Assembly: GCA_944391515.1 (NCBI GenBank)
Contig: CALXTW010000002.1
Coordinates: forward strand, 48,687-112,686
Reading direction: 5' to 3'
Source: an uncultured Alphaproteobacteria bacterium
Lineage (GTDB): Bacteria; Pseudomonadota; Alphaproteobacteria; RF32; CAG-239
Length of the DNA stretch: 64,000 nucleotides
The translations under genes and the position numbers were made by a program. Below are positions 57,003-64,000 of this stretch, piece by piece. Each line of letters opens with the position of its first letter. The stretch's first letter is position 1. The notes below the pieces were generated by a model that saw only the letters and a list, made by a program, of their open reading frames with translations, searched no databases and was not told the origin of the DNA.

Positions 57003-57500
57003 ATGCTCAAAATGTATCACTATGCCAAAAAAGGCAACACAATCTTGCACGACGGCTTGTTTGGAATAAAGAAAAGCGGGCGAAGTTTGCGCCCTTATAT
57101 TCACCGCGCCGGAAGCGATAATCCCGAAGACGTTTATTGGTGGTTAGATAGTACTTTTGAAGGAAGAAGTAATTCCATTTCTTGCCTGACCGAAAAAATT
57201 GTTTGGCAAAATCACGATCCCGTCTTAAAAGCAATTGTGGAAGACAGTGAACTTTTTTCGTTTGATGTTGAATGTCTGGTCAAAGATCAAATTGTAACGG
57301 CCATTTGGTGTAAAGAAAGCTCTGCTTCCGGCGGTTATAATGAAGTATTTAGAAAAGTTGAATTAAAAGATGTAGATTTAACACCGCTTACTTGGGAAAG
57401 ATGTGACAGTAAAGCCGATTTACTCTTTGGTGCCGTCAGGCATTACCTGTTGGTTTTAAAAGAGGGCTATATCCCACCCAAATATCTGCAAAAAGAATAA
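57003..57500 (+). CDS. Hypothetical protein, 165 aa
   Basis: I do not recognise this soluble protein. It starts with MYHYAKKGNTILHDGLF, and has several Trp and a central VLKAIVEDSELFSFDVE segment; the shape (a Y-HYT-like start and a Leu-rich C-terminus) loosely recalls small toxin or nucleotide-binding proteins, but no motif is decisive. AGAGGATAAATTT supplies a Shine-Dalgarno site. It is 12 nt after the HExxH gene and probably co-transcribed. Confidence 0.6.
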   Translation: MLKMYHYAKKGNTILHDGLFGIKKSGRSLRPYIHRAGSDNPEDVYWWLDSTFEGRSNSISCLTEKIVWQNHDPVLKAIVEDSELFSFDVECLVKDQIVTAIWCKESSASGGYNEVFRKVELKDVDLTPLTWERCDSKADLLFGAVRHYLLVLKEGYIPPKYLQKE

Positions 57501-57510
57501 AAATAACATT

Positions 57511-58494
57511 ATGTATTCAAGGTTTTATCGTAAAATGTTAAACTTAGAAACGATATTAAATAACTCTAATTTTTCAAAAATCCCACCAGAGTTGCTCAAA
57601 GAAAATGTAACTAAAGAAACAGCCAAAGCTTGGTTTGATAATGTTGATTGGAACGCAGCAATAGATTTTTATGGGTTACAAAAACATCAAAAATTTATGA
57701 GTATGTTTGATGATTATTTAAAACATTTTAGTGAAAATAATAATCTTGCAATTGCTGTTTATGTAATACATCACTATTTGTTTGCTGATAAAAAATATGG
57801 ATGGGATCATAATCTTGAACGCAATAATGCTGATATGTTTCCGGCGTTAGTATTGTTGTCGGGATGGCAAACACACCTTGCAAATATGAAAAAACGTAAT
57901 TTTGACAATGCACAAATAGAAAGACATAAAGCAAGAATATATGAATGTTGTACAATTGGTTTTGATACCTATGGTTTAGATGGAATAGAATGTTCTCAAC
58001 TAATATGGGGAAGCATTTTTATTAATGCACATATTGTTGAAATTGGGCGCTTGCAATATGAAATTAAAAATTTTGAATATTCAATACCCAATTTAAAAAT
58101 TCATCCAAAGTTTTGCATAGGCATTCATATTTTTAGAGGCGAAAAATTGTATAAAGCAGCAGTTGATGCCTCACTTAGTGAGGCTAGATTAAGAATACCG
58201 ACATATTTTAAAGAATTAGGAACACAGCCAAAGTTTTTTATTCATTCTTGGCTGTTGGCTCAAAATCTTGATAATTATTTAAATCCAGACAGTAATATAA
58301 GTTATTTTAGAAAACTTTTTGAAATTCTAAATTATACTAAAGGAACTTCAATCGTGAAATTCTTATATAACACCACATCAGATGATATCTCCGCTTATGC
58401 AGAAGACACATCTTTACGCCGCCAAGTAAAACAAGCAATGCAACAAGGAATAAAATTTTACGATGGCATAGGTCTTTTGAAAGAGAATGAATAA
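57511..58494 (+). CDS. Acyltransferase domain-containing protein (DUF5596/GNAT_C-like)
   Basis: This protein of 327 residues matches the two-domain acyltransferase family often annotated as 'acyltransferase domain-containing'. The C-terminal part shows VEIGRLQYEI, then a IHIFRGEKLYKAAVDASLSEAR stretch (the family has IHIPxGExL with a following D-SL), then FFIHSWLLAQNLDNYLN and SNISYFRKLFEI. The substrate is unknown. The gene is more AT-rich than its neighbours and has no Shine-Dalgarno sequence (AAAATAACATT), which suggests separate acquisition. ATG 57535 is an alternative start. It follows the preceding gene by 10 nt. Confidence 0.65.
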   Translation: MYSRFYRKMLNLETILNNSNFSKIPPELLKENVTKETAKAWFDNVDWNAAIDFYGLQKHQKFMSMFDDYLKHFSENNNLAIAVYVIHHYLFADKKYGWDHNLERNNADMFPALVLLSGWQTHLANMKKRNFDNAQIERHKARIYECCTIGFDTYGLDGIECSQLIWGSIFINAHIVEIGRLQYEIKNFEYSIPNLKIHPKFCIGIHIFRGEKLYKAAVDASLSEARLRIPTYFKELGTQPKFFIHSWLLAQNLDNYLNPDSNISYFRKLFEILNYTKGTSIVKFLYNTTSDDISAYAEDTSLRRQVKQAMQQGIKFYDGIGLLKENE

Positions 58495-58520
58495 GATACT
58501 TTGAGGTATAAAAATAGCAA

Positions 58521-58548
58521 TTGACAAACTCCTTAAAGTCTTTATAAC
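58521..58548 (+). promoter_or_regulatory. Sigma70 promoter
   Basis: TTGACA at 58521-58526, a 16-nt spacer and TATAAC at 58543-58548 lie 22 nt before the ATG at 58570. Confidence 0.7.
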
Positions 58549-58569
58549 TAAACCCAATTGATTATAATT

Positions 58570-59211
58570 ATGTTTCACGACAGAGGATCCGGTCACATAA
58601 GCCTCTTAAAATATTCCGGTATGATTATGAATGGTTTTGATACAAACTTTATGTTGACAACTATTATTATTGCAAGTTTCCTTTTTTTGGGTTTGTTCAT
58701 TTTTTGCCTTATTAACGTTTCCAAAGAAAGAAAACGTATTCAAGATGAACTGAGCGGTAAAGAAGGCGTTTATGACGGTCCGGCAGGCGAACCTTGGTGG
58801 AACGGACAACTCCCTGAAAAAGTGGATGATTACACCAAGCCCCGCTATGTTTATGAGAATTTGGTTGAAACAACCATATGTCAACCGGAAAACGGACGCA
58901 TTATCGGTTACAGAATCTCCCCGACTTTGGTTATTCATTCGCGCGTGCAACCAATGAAACAGTCTTTAGTTTCGCTTTATCTCGATCGCTTAGACGGAAA
59001 ATTGTTGAATTTTTCTGATGTGAAGACATTGGTTCCGATGTGGAAAGAAATTTCAGAATTACGAGTTGCCGCAGGAGATAAACCGCTGGAAGGTAAGTTT
59101 ATTTATGCCACACATCACTGCGTACTGGTTGTCTGCAATATTAATAATATGACTTGGGAGTATCCCGATTCAAACTCACTAAAAAAACATTTGTTAGTTC
59201 TAAAACGCTAA
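58570..59211 (+). CDS. Hypothetical single-helix membrane protein, 213 aa
   Basis: I do not recognise this protein. A helix near residues 30-50 (TTIIIASFLFLGLFIFCLI) is followed by a charged linker and a cytoplasmic or periplasmic domain of about 150 residues with no known motif. ATG 58570 is favoured over the TTG at 58558; an ATG at 58621 or 58627 nearer the helix is also possible. The leader has no Shine-Dalgarno sequence. Confidence 0.6.
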   Translation: MFHDRGSGHISLLKYSGMIMNGFDTNFMLTTIIIASFLFLGLFIFCLINVSKERKRIQDELSGKEGVYDGPAGEPWWNGQLPEKVDDYTKPRYVYENLVETTICQPENGRIIGYRISPTLVIHSRVQPMKQSLVSLYLDRLDGKLLNFSDVKTLVPMWKEISELRVAAGDKPLEGKFIYATHHCVLVVCNINNMTWEYPDSNSLKKHLLVLKR

Positions 59212-59217
59212 TAACTT

Positions 59218-59252
59218 GAAAGTCTTGTACTTTGATGTACAAGACTTTTTTC
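59218..59252 (+). terminator. Rho-independent terminator
   Basis: AAGTCTTGTAC and GTACAAGACTT form the stem around TTTGAT, followed by a T-run. Confidence 0.9.
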
Positions 59253-59288
59253 TTGGTGTTAAAATTTGTGTAAAAAAACAATCAAACG

Positions 59289-59317
59289 TTGTTTCCATTA
59301 CGCCCTAATGCTATAGT
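59289..59317 (+). promoter_or_regulatory. Promoter of ABC exporter operon
   Basis: TTGTTT at 59289-59294, a 17-nt spacer ending in TGC (extended -10) and TATAGT at 59312-59317. Confidence 0.6.
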
Positions 59318-59351
59318 TAACTCAAGTGATTGCAAATAAAGGAGCAAAAAC

Positions 59352-61109
59352 GTGAAACCCTTTCCCAAAAGCCCGATAGCTTACTTATGGCTCTATGCCA
59401 TGAAAAACAAAAAAATATTTTTGCCTTTGGCTATTTGTGGAATTTTATCGGTTGTTTTAGAAAAAATGTCACCTTATTTGTTTTCCCAAATGGTGGCGCT
59501 TTTCGGAGAAGAAAGTAAGTTTGCTGATATTGAAAATAAAATTTGGCTTTTGTTGACGGGTATGGTTTTGGCAACGGTTTTTGCCAAGGTTCTATCAAAT
59601 ATTTTTCATTATTTGAGTACGGTACGCTTTCGGGCAACTGTTTATAAACAAATGAGTTTGGATTGCTTTCGCTATATCAATGGTCATTCAGTATCTTATT
59701 TTGCGGATAATATGGCAGGCTCCTTGGCACAAAAAAGTGAACAATTAGCCGGCAATGCCAGCTTTTATAGCGCCTTGTTTTATTATTTGTCAGACATTGT
59801 GCAACTGATTGTGATTTTTGTGATGTTAATGAGCGTCAACACGATGTTTGCTTGCGCGTTTATGGGGTTCCTTTTGCTCTCTATTTTGGTTTTGTTCAGG
59901 ATAGGCAAACTATCCATTAATTTGCGCTCTGCCATGGTTGAGGCCAAAAACAAAGTCAGCGGCCAAATGATAGACACGCTGCAAAACAACTTTTTTGTTC
60001 GGGTTTTTAATGGCTTTGATTATGAGAAAAAACGCCTACACAAAGAGCTCTTGTCAGAAAGCCAAATCACCAATAAATCGGTCAATGTCGAGGCACTGCA
60101 GTCGCAAGGCGAAAAACTATATTTTCAAATCATTTATATCTTATTTTTGTTTTATGGTTTTTACTTATGGAAAATCGGGCAAATTAAAGCCGCCGATATG
60201 GTCTTGATTTTTTTGCTTTTACAAAATGTCTCAGATACGGTTTCGTACTTGATTCATAGGGGAATTATTTATAGTGGCGTTTTTGCCGAAATGCGCACCA
60301 ACTTAATTCCGTTTTCGCAACCGCACGAAATTGAAGACGCCGTAAATGCATTCCCTTTGCAAGTCAAACAAGGCAATATCGAATTCCGCCATGTAAACTT
60401 TGGATACCATAGGAACAGATTATTGTTTAAGAATTTTAATCTGACGATACCGGCAGGACAAAAGGTCGGCATAGTAGGGGCATCAGGCGGCGGAAAGTCA
60501 AGCTTAATAAACTTGCTGCAACGCTTTTTTGATGTTTCATCGGGCGAGATTTTAATTGACGGGCAAAGCATTAAGAATGTAACGCAAGACAGCCTTCATC
60601 AGGCCATTTCTTATGTGCCGCAAACCTCATCTTTGCTAGAGCGCTCTATTGCCGAAAACATTGCTTATGGCAGAGTAGGGGCTACCCAATCTGAAATTGA
60701 AAAAGCCGCCCAAGACGCTTATGCCGCCGAGTTTATTGAGGCTTTGCCCAACGGCTATAAAACTTTGCTCAATGCTCAAAATCAGCTCTCCGGCGGACAA
60801 ATGCAACGCCTGTCAATCGCACGAGCTTTATTGAAAGATGCACCGATATTGGTTTTAGATGAAGCAACTTCGGCACTTGATAGTGAGTCTGAATTTTATA
60901 TTCAAAAAGCCATAGAAAAAATGTTGCAGGGCAAAACCGTGATTGCCGTGGCACATCGCTTGTCCACACTCAAAAATATGGATAGGATAATAGTGCTTGA
61001 AAAAGGCAAAATCGTCGAGGACGGAACGTTAGAAGAGCTCTTGAGCCGTAAAGGAAAATTTTATCAGTATTGGACCCTTCAAAAATTAGAGGGAGCAAAA
61101 CATGAATAA
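59352..61109 (+). CDS. ABC exporter half-transporter (first subunit)
   Basis: This 585-residue exporter joins a six-helix membrane domain to a nucleotide-binding domain. The latter has Walker [14 protein letters not shown]-loop YVPQTSSL, signature LSGGQMQRLSIARAL, Walker B ILVLDEATSALDS and the H-loop in VAHRLSTL. Translation starts at GTG 59352 after AAAGGAG. It overlaps the second subunit by 8 nt, so the pair is probably a heterodimeric exporter. The substrate is unknown. A 51-bp stretch near its 3' end is almost identical to one in the partner gene. Confidence 0.93.
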   Translation: MKPFPKSPIAYLWLYAMKNKKIFLPLAICGILSVVLEKMSPYLFSQMVALFGEESKFADIENKIWLLLTGMVLATVFAKVLSNIFHYLSTVRFRATVYKQMSLDCFRYINGHSVSYFADNMAGSLAQKSEQLAGNASFYSALFYYLSDIVQLIVIFVMLMSVNTMFACAFMGFLLLSILVLFRIGKLSINLRSAMVEAKNKVSGQMIDTLQNNFFVRVFNGFDYEKKRLHKELLSESQITNKSVNVEALQSQGEKLYFQIIYILFLFYGFYLWKIGQIKAADMVLIFLLLQNVSDTVSYLIHRGIIYSGVFAEMRTNLIPFSQPHEIEDAVNAFPLQVKQGNIEFRHVNFGYHRNRLLFKNFNLTIPAGQKVGIVGASGGGKSSLINLLQRFFDVSSGEILIDGQSIKNVTQDSLHQAISYVPQTSSLLERSIAENIAYGRVGATQSEIEKAAQDAYAAEFIEALPNGYKTLLNAQNQLSGGQMQRLSIARALLKDAPILVLDEATSALDSESEFYIQKAIEKMLQGKTVIAVAHRLSTLKNMDRIIVLEKGKIVEDGTLEELLSRKGKFYQYWTLQKLEGAKHE

Positions 61110-62847
61110 TCACCTCGTCTTAGATTTCATCAAAAAATATTATGCGCCTGCAAAATGGAGCTTGGCGGCAACGCTGATTGTTTTGCCGATTACGTCCTTA
61201 TTCACGCAGTTTGTGCCTTGGAATATTAGTAAGATTATCAACTTAATCAACGCCAATCAGGTTTCAGAAGAAGTCTGGCAACAACTTCTCTCAATGTTGC
61301 TCTCGTTAAGTCTGATGCTCATAGCCTCGACTTTACTGACACTTTGGGTAATGTATGTTTTGCAAAGCAAAATCTTTGCTCCACTTGGCATTAATATCCG
61401 CCAAGATTTATTCTTGCAAGCGCTCGGACAACACAAAATTTTTTGGAGCAAAAACACCCCCGGAGAAGTTTGTTCCAAAATTGAAAACTCTCGCCGAAGT
61501 ATTGCCGCGTTTAGCTCTCTTGGTGATTTTTTGCTGAGCTTTTATACCTCTTGTTGCACCCTAATCATCATGCTGGTATTAATTGCTCAAATTTATCCTC
61601 TCTTGGCCATAATTTATTTTTGTTCTGCAATCGTGTTGTTGGTTATTTTTCATAAAGTGTCACGTAATACTTTTAAGGCATCGGCTCAGCAAGAAAATAT
61701 GACCAATAAAATCTTTGGCCGTATTGTGAATATGATAAGCAATTACTTTGTCTTAAAGATTTTTTCGAGCCTTAATCGTGAGGTTCAAAGGCTGGAAAAA
61801 GACTATAATATCGTGAGCAAATCAATCTTTAAAGAGGCTTGGGTTAAAACCAAAAATCATTTGATATTGGATGTCTCATTACTCTTGTTTGAATGCTTGA
61901 TGATAATTTATCCGGTTGTCCTCTGGGCAAAAGGAGAAATTCTAGCCGGCGATATTGTTTATGTTTTGAGTTCGGTGATGTCTTTGGGCGGCATGTTAGG
62001 AAATTTGGCAGGAATTTGGATGGGCAACCGCTCTCAGCTCTACAAATTACAAAATAATCTGAAAATGCTCTCCGAAACACCGGAAATCACGGATGCCCCA
62101 AACGCCAAAAAACTAAAAATTAAGGACGGTTTAATAGAATTTAAGCATCTCAACTTTGGTTATCGCAATGGCGGACAAGTGTTTGAGGATTTTAATTTGA
62201 AAATCAATGCCGGTGAAAAAATAGGAATTGTCGGCATGTCAGGCGGTGGAAAAACGACCTTGCTGCATATTTTGCAAAGACTGGTCGATACACCTGCAAA
62301 TCAAGTTTTTATTGATGGCCAAGATATTGCCCAAGTAACCCAAGCAAGCCTGCACCAAGCCATAGCGTCTATTCCGCAAAACACATCTTTGTTCCACCGA
62401 ACTTTAGCTGAAAATTTATCTTATGGTAAGTTTAACGCCGCCCATAAGCAAGTCATTGATGCAGCGCAAAAATCTTACGTCGCCGAATTTGCCGATAACT
62501 TACCTCAAGGCTACCAAACTTATGTCGGCGATAAAGGCATAAAACTCTCTGGCGGACAAAGACAGCGTGTCGGCATTGCAAGAGCCATTCTAAAAGACAG
62601 TTCAATTTTATTGCTCGATGAGGCGACTTCCGCACTCGACAGTAAGTCTGAAAAATACATTCAGCAATCTCTACAAAAAATTATGAAAGGCAAAACCGTA
62701 ATTGCCGTGGCACATCGCTTGTCCACACTCAAAAATATGAATAGAATAGTCGTGCTTGAAAATGGCAAAATCATTGAAGAGGGAAGCCCCAAACAATTAC
62801 TCAAAAACCAAGGGAAATACGCCAAACTCTGGAACTTGCAATCCTAA
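61102..62847 (+). CDS. ABC exporter half-transporter (second subunit)
   Basis: This 581-residue partner has the same domain order. Walker A is VGMSGGGKTTLL, the signature LSGGQRQRVGIARAIL, Walker B ILLLDEATSALDSK and H-loop VAHRLSTL; both catalytic sites appear complete, unlike exporters with one degenerate site. It overlaps the first subunit gene by 8 nt and ends 3 nt before the convergent tag gene, with no hairpin between them. Confidence 0.93.
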   Translation: MNNHLVLDFIKKYYAPAKWSLAATLIVLPITSLFTQFVPWNISKIINLINANQVSEEVWQQLLSMLLSLSLMLIASTLLTLWVMYVLQSKIFAPLGINIRQDLFLQALGQHKIFWSKNTPGEVCSKIENSRRSIAAFSSLGDFLLSFYTSCCTLIIMLVLIAQIYPLLAIIYFCSAIVLLVIFHKVSRNTFKASAQQENMTNKIFGRIVNMISNYFVLKIFSSLNREVQRLEKDYNIVSKSIFKEAWVKTKNHLILDVSLLLFECLMIIYPVVLWAKGEILAGDIVYVLSSVMSLGGMLGNLAGIWMGNRSQLYKLQNNLKMLSETPEITDAPNAKKLKIKDGLIEFKHLNFGYRNGGQVFEDFNLKINAGEKIGIVGMSGGGKTTLLHILQRLVDTPANQVFIDGQDIAQVTQASLHQAIASIPQNTSLFHRTLAENLSYGKFNAAHKQVIDAAQKSYVAEFADNLPQGYQTYVGDKGIKLSGGQRQRVGIARAILKDSSILLLDEATSALDSKSEKYIQQSLQKIMKGKTVIAVAHRLSTLKNMNRIVVLENGKIIEEGSPKQLLKNQGKYAKLWNLQS

Positions 62848-62850
62848 AAC

Positions 62851-63396
62851 TCAGGCACAAAAACAATCACTCGTGTGCCCGTTGATAATGCCGACCGCCT
62901 GCAGATAAGAATAAATTGTCGTACTGCCGACAAAGCGCATACCGCGTTTTTTGAGGTCTTTAGAAATTCTATCCGAAAGAGGCGAGGTCGTATGCATCAT
63001 ACAATCTTCACGAATAATTTGTTGCTTGCTAAATCCCCAAATATAGGCGCTGAAACTGTTATATTCTTGCTGAATTTGTTTGAAGACAAGACTGTTTTTA
63101 ATGCTGGCTTCAATCTTTTGGCGGTTGCGAATTATCTTTGGATTTTGAATGAGTTCGTGAATTTTCTTGTCATCAAACTTTATGACTTTTTCAATGTCAA
63201 AACCCTCATAAGCAATTCTGAAATCCTCTCGTTTGTTAAGAACGCATTGCCAAGAAAGCCCTGCCTGAAAACACTCCAAAATCAGCAATTCATAGAGTGT
63301 CGCATCATCATAGACGGGCTTGCCCCATTCTTCATCGTGATATTTCACATACAAAGGGTTATTCAAATTCACCCAAGGACATCGCACAACAGTCAT
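62851..63396 (-). CDS. tag: DNA-3-methyladenine glycosylase I
   Basis: This 181-residue enzyme removes 3-methyladenine from alkylated DNA. It begins MTVVRCPWVNLNNPLYVKYHDEEWG, close to the family start (RCxW, YHDxEWG with zinc and base-contact residues), has ECFQAGLSWQCVLNKRE, and ends with the second zinc part MRFVGSTTIYSYLQAVGIINGH and HTSDCF. The length is normal. It is convergent to the ABC exporter genes. Confidence 0.95.
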   Translation of the reverse strand: MTVVRCPWVNLNNPLYVKYHDEEWGKPVYDDATLYELLILECFQAGLSWQCVLNKREDFRIAYEGFDIEKVIKFDDKKIHELIQNPKIIRNRQKIEASIKNSLVFKQIQQEYNSFSAYIWGFSKQQIIREDCMMHTTSPLSDRISKDLKKRGMRFVGSTTIYSYLQAVGIINGHTSDCFCA

Positions 63397-63511
63397 TTCA
63401 AAACCTACTCAAACTGATAATATGGAACATTTTAAATTTTTATATAAAATTAAGTTAATATATCGTAAAATCCAAGAACAATGTAATCAAAAAGACTAAG
63501 GAGATAGAATA

Positions 63512-63920
63512 ATGACTAAATTATATTTACCTCTGCTAGCCCTTATTTGCTATGGCGCGACAGCCTTTGCCGCAGAGCCTGTAACTTATCAATTAAGCAC
63601 ACATATCTTGGATATCAATACCGGAAAACCGGCTTCAGATGTAACCATTCGTCTGGAAAAACAACAAGATCAACAATGGATTACAGTAGCCCAAAGCAAA
63701 ACGGATGCCAATGGTCGCGTAGGTAATTTTTTTGCCTCAAACTTCTAACAATTTTGGCATCTACAAACTTATTTTTGAAACGGGAGAGTACTTTGCCGCT
63801 CAAAAGCAACAATCAATCTATCCATATGTTGAAGTTGTGTTTCAAATAAAAGAAAACACACATTACCACATTCCCATAACCTTGTCAGCCAATGGTTATT
63901 CCACATATCGAGGAAATTAG
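63512..63920 (+). pseudogene. uraH: Periplasmic transthyretin-like/5-hydroxyisourate hydrolase, frameshifted
   Basis: The N-terminal part carries a signal peptide (LYLPLLALICYGATAFA) and YQLSTHILDINTGKPASDVTIRL, the family start, up to TDANGRVGNFF, then stops early. The rest continues in another frame from 63732 as LPQTSNNFGIYKLIFETGEYF to HYHIPITLSANGYSTYRGN, containing the conserved HYHxPxxLSxxGYSTYRG signature. The frames join at a run of seven T at 63727-63733; removing one T restores GRVGNFLPQTS. HIU hydrolase acts in urate breakdown; exported forms exist. It may be a true frameshift, a slippage switch, or a sequencing error. Confidence 0.85.
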
Positions 63921-63927
63921 CTCTAAA

Positions 63928-63956
63928 AAAGATACCCCCGCGTAAAACGCGGGGTT
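63928..63956. terminator. Terminator-like hairpin
   Basis: CCCCGCG at 63936-63942 pairs with CGCGGGG at 63948-63954 around TAAAA. On the minus strand it is followed by TATCTTTTTTAG, so it probably ends a leftward gene that lies beyond the window edge; it may also end uraH. Confidence 0.7.
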
Positions 63957-64000
63957 CTTCATATGCGGCTATAAGCCTTTAGCACTGGCCTCCCCTAAAC
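63957..64000 (-). other. Possible 3' end of a leftward gene
   Basis: On the minus strand a frame enters from the window edge and stops with TAG at 63969-63971 after LGEASAKGL, just before the hairpin. Only nine residues are visible, so this is a weak suggestion. It could be the tail of a transposon gene such as TnpB, but I cannot support that. Confidence 0.2.

Overview
The window looks like a chromosome segment from a host-associated, fairly AT-rich alphaproteobacterium. The support is gene content and order: dgt, a SPOR protein, nagZ and a TatA-like gene in a row; uvrA, ssb and gyrA close together; and an F1 ATP synthase operon atpHAGDC without the F0 genes, the usual alphaproteobacterial split. 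The species cannot be named from this sequence. Small orphan secreted proteins, an acyltransferase-like gene and a carbohydrate porin would fit an animal-gut lineage, but that is inference.

Region by region. (1) 1-5.7 kb is a visibly more AT-rich accessory island on the + strand: a DUF262-HNH protein cut by the window edge, an OLD/PtuA-like ATPase, a serine recombinase with repeats in its promoter region, and a KAP-family NTPase. It resembles a defence island. (2) 5.8-9 kb holds small orphan genes and a MoeA-like/MobA-like fusion. (3) 9-11 kb holds cassette A, a two-gene unit for secreted cysteine-rich proteins. (4) 11-24 kb is core genome: TatA-like, nagZ, M50 protease, SPOR, dgt, then xthA-rnr-S41 protease, rpmG, xerC and priA. 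(5) 24.2-29.3 kb is atpHAGDC. (6) 29.4-31.2 kb is cassette B. (7) 31.3-39 kb holds uvrA, an orphan ABC solute-binding protein, ssb and gyrA. (8) 39-41.7 kb holds four orphan genes. (9) 41.9-46.3 kb is an RND efflux pair, followed at once by cassette C (46.4-48.2 kb). (10) 48-53.3 kb holds a cyclophilin, a three-gene set (ATP-grasp ligase, inactive transglutaminase with membrane helices, retropepsin-like lipoprotein) and an OprB-like porin. (11) 53.4-59.2 kb holds sodB, tRNA-Glu and many orphan genes. (12) 59.3-64 kb holds a two-subunit ABC exporter, tag, and a frameshifted periplasmic transthyretin-like/HIU-hydrolase gene.

The best candidate for an undescribed system is the dispersed three-copy cassette (A, B, C). 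Each copy has an extended -10 promoter with 17-nt spacing, a nearly identical 5' leader, a first gene of exactly 307 codons whose product carries 29 conserved cysteines, and a second gene for a secreted protein whose C-terminus in two copies resembles a DUF1566/Lcl_C lectin-like fold. Each copy sits directly behind the same terminator hairpin sequence, although the upstream genes are unrelated. This suggests block duplication and diversification of a surface or periplasmic protein pair.

A second pattern is a set of about a dozen short orphan genes with A/T-rich leaders and no Shine-Dalgarno sequence, while the core genes around them have clear GGAG-type sites. Coordinates given for CDS starts are those judged best from ribosome-binding sites and family length.
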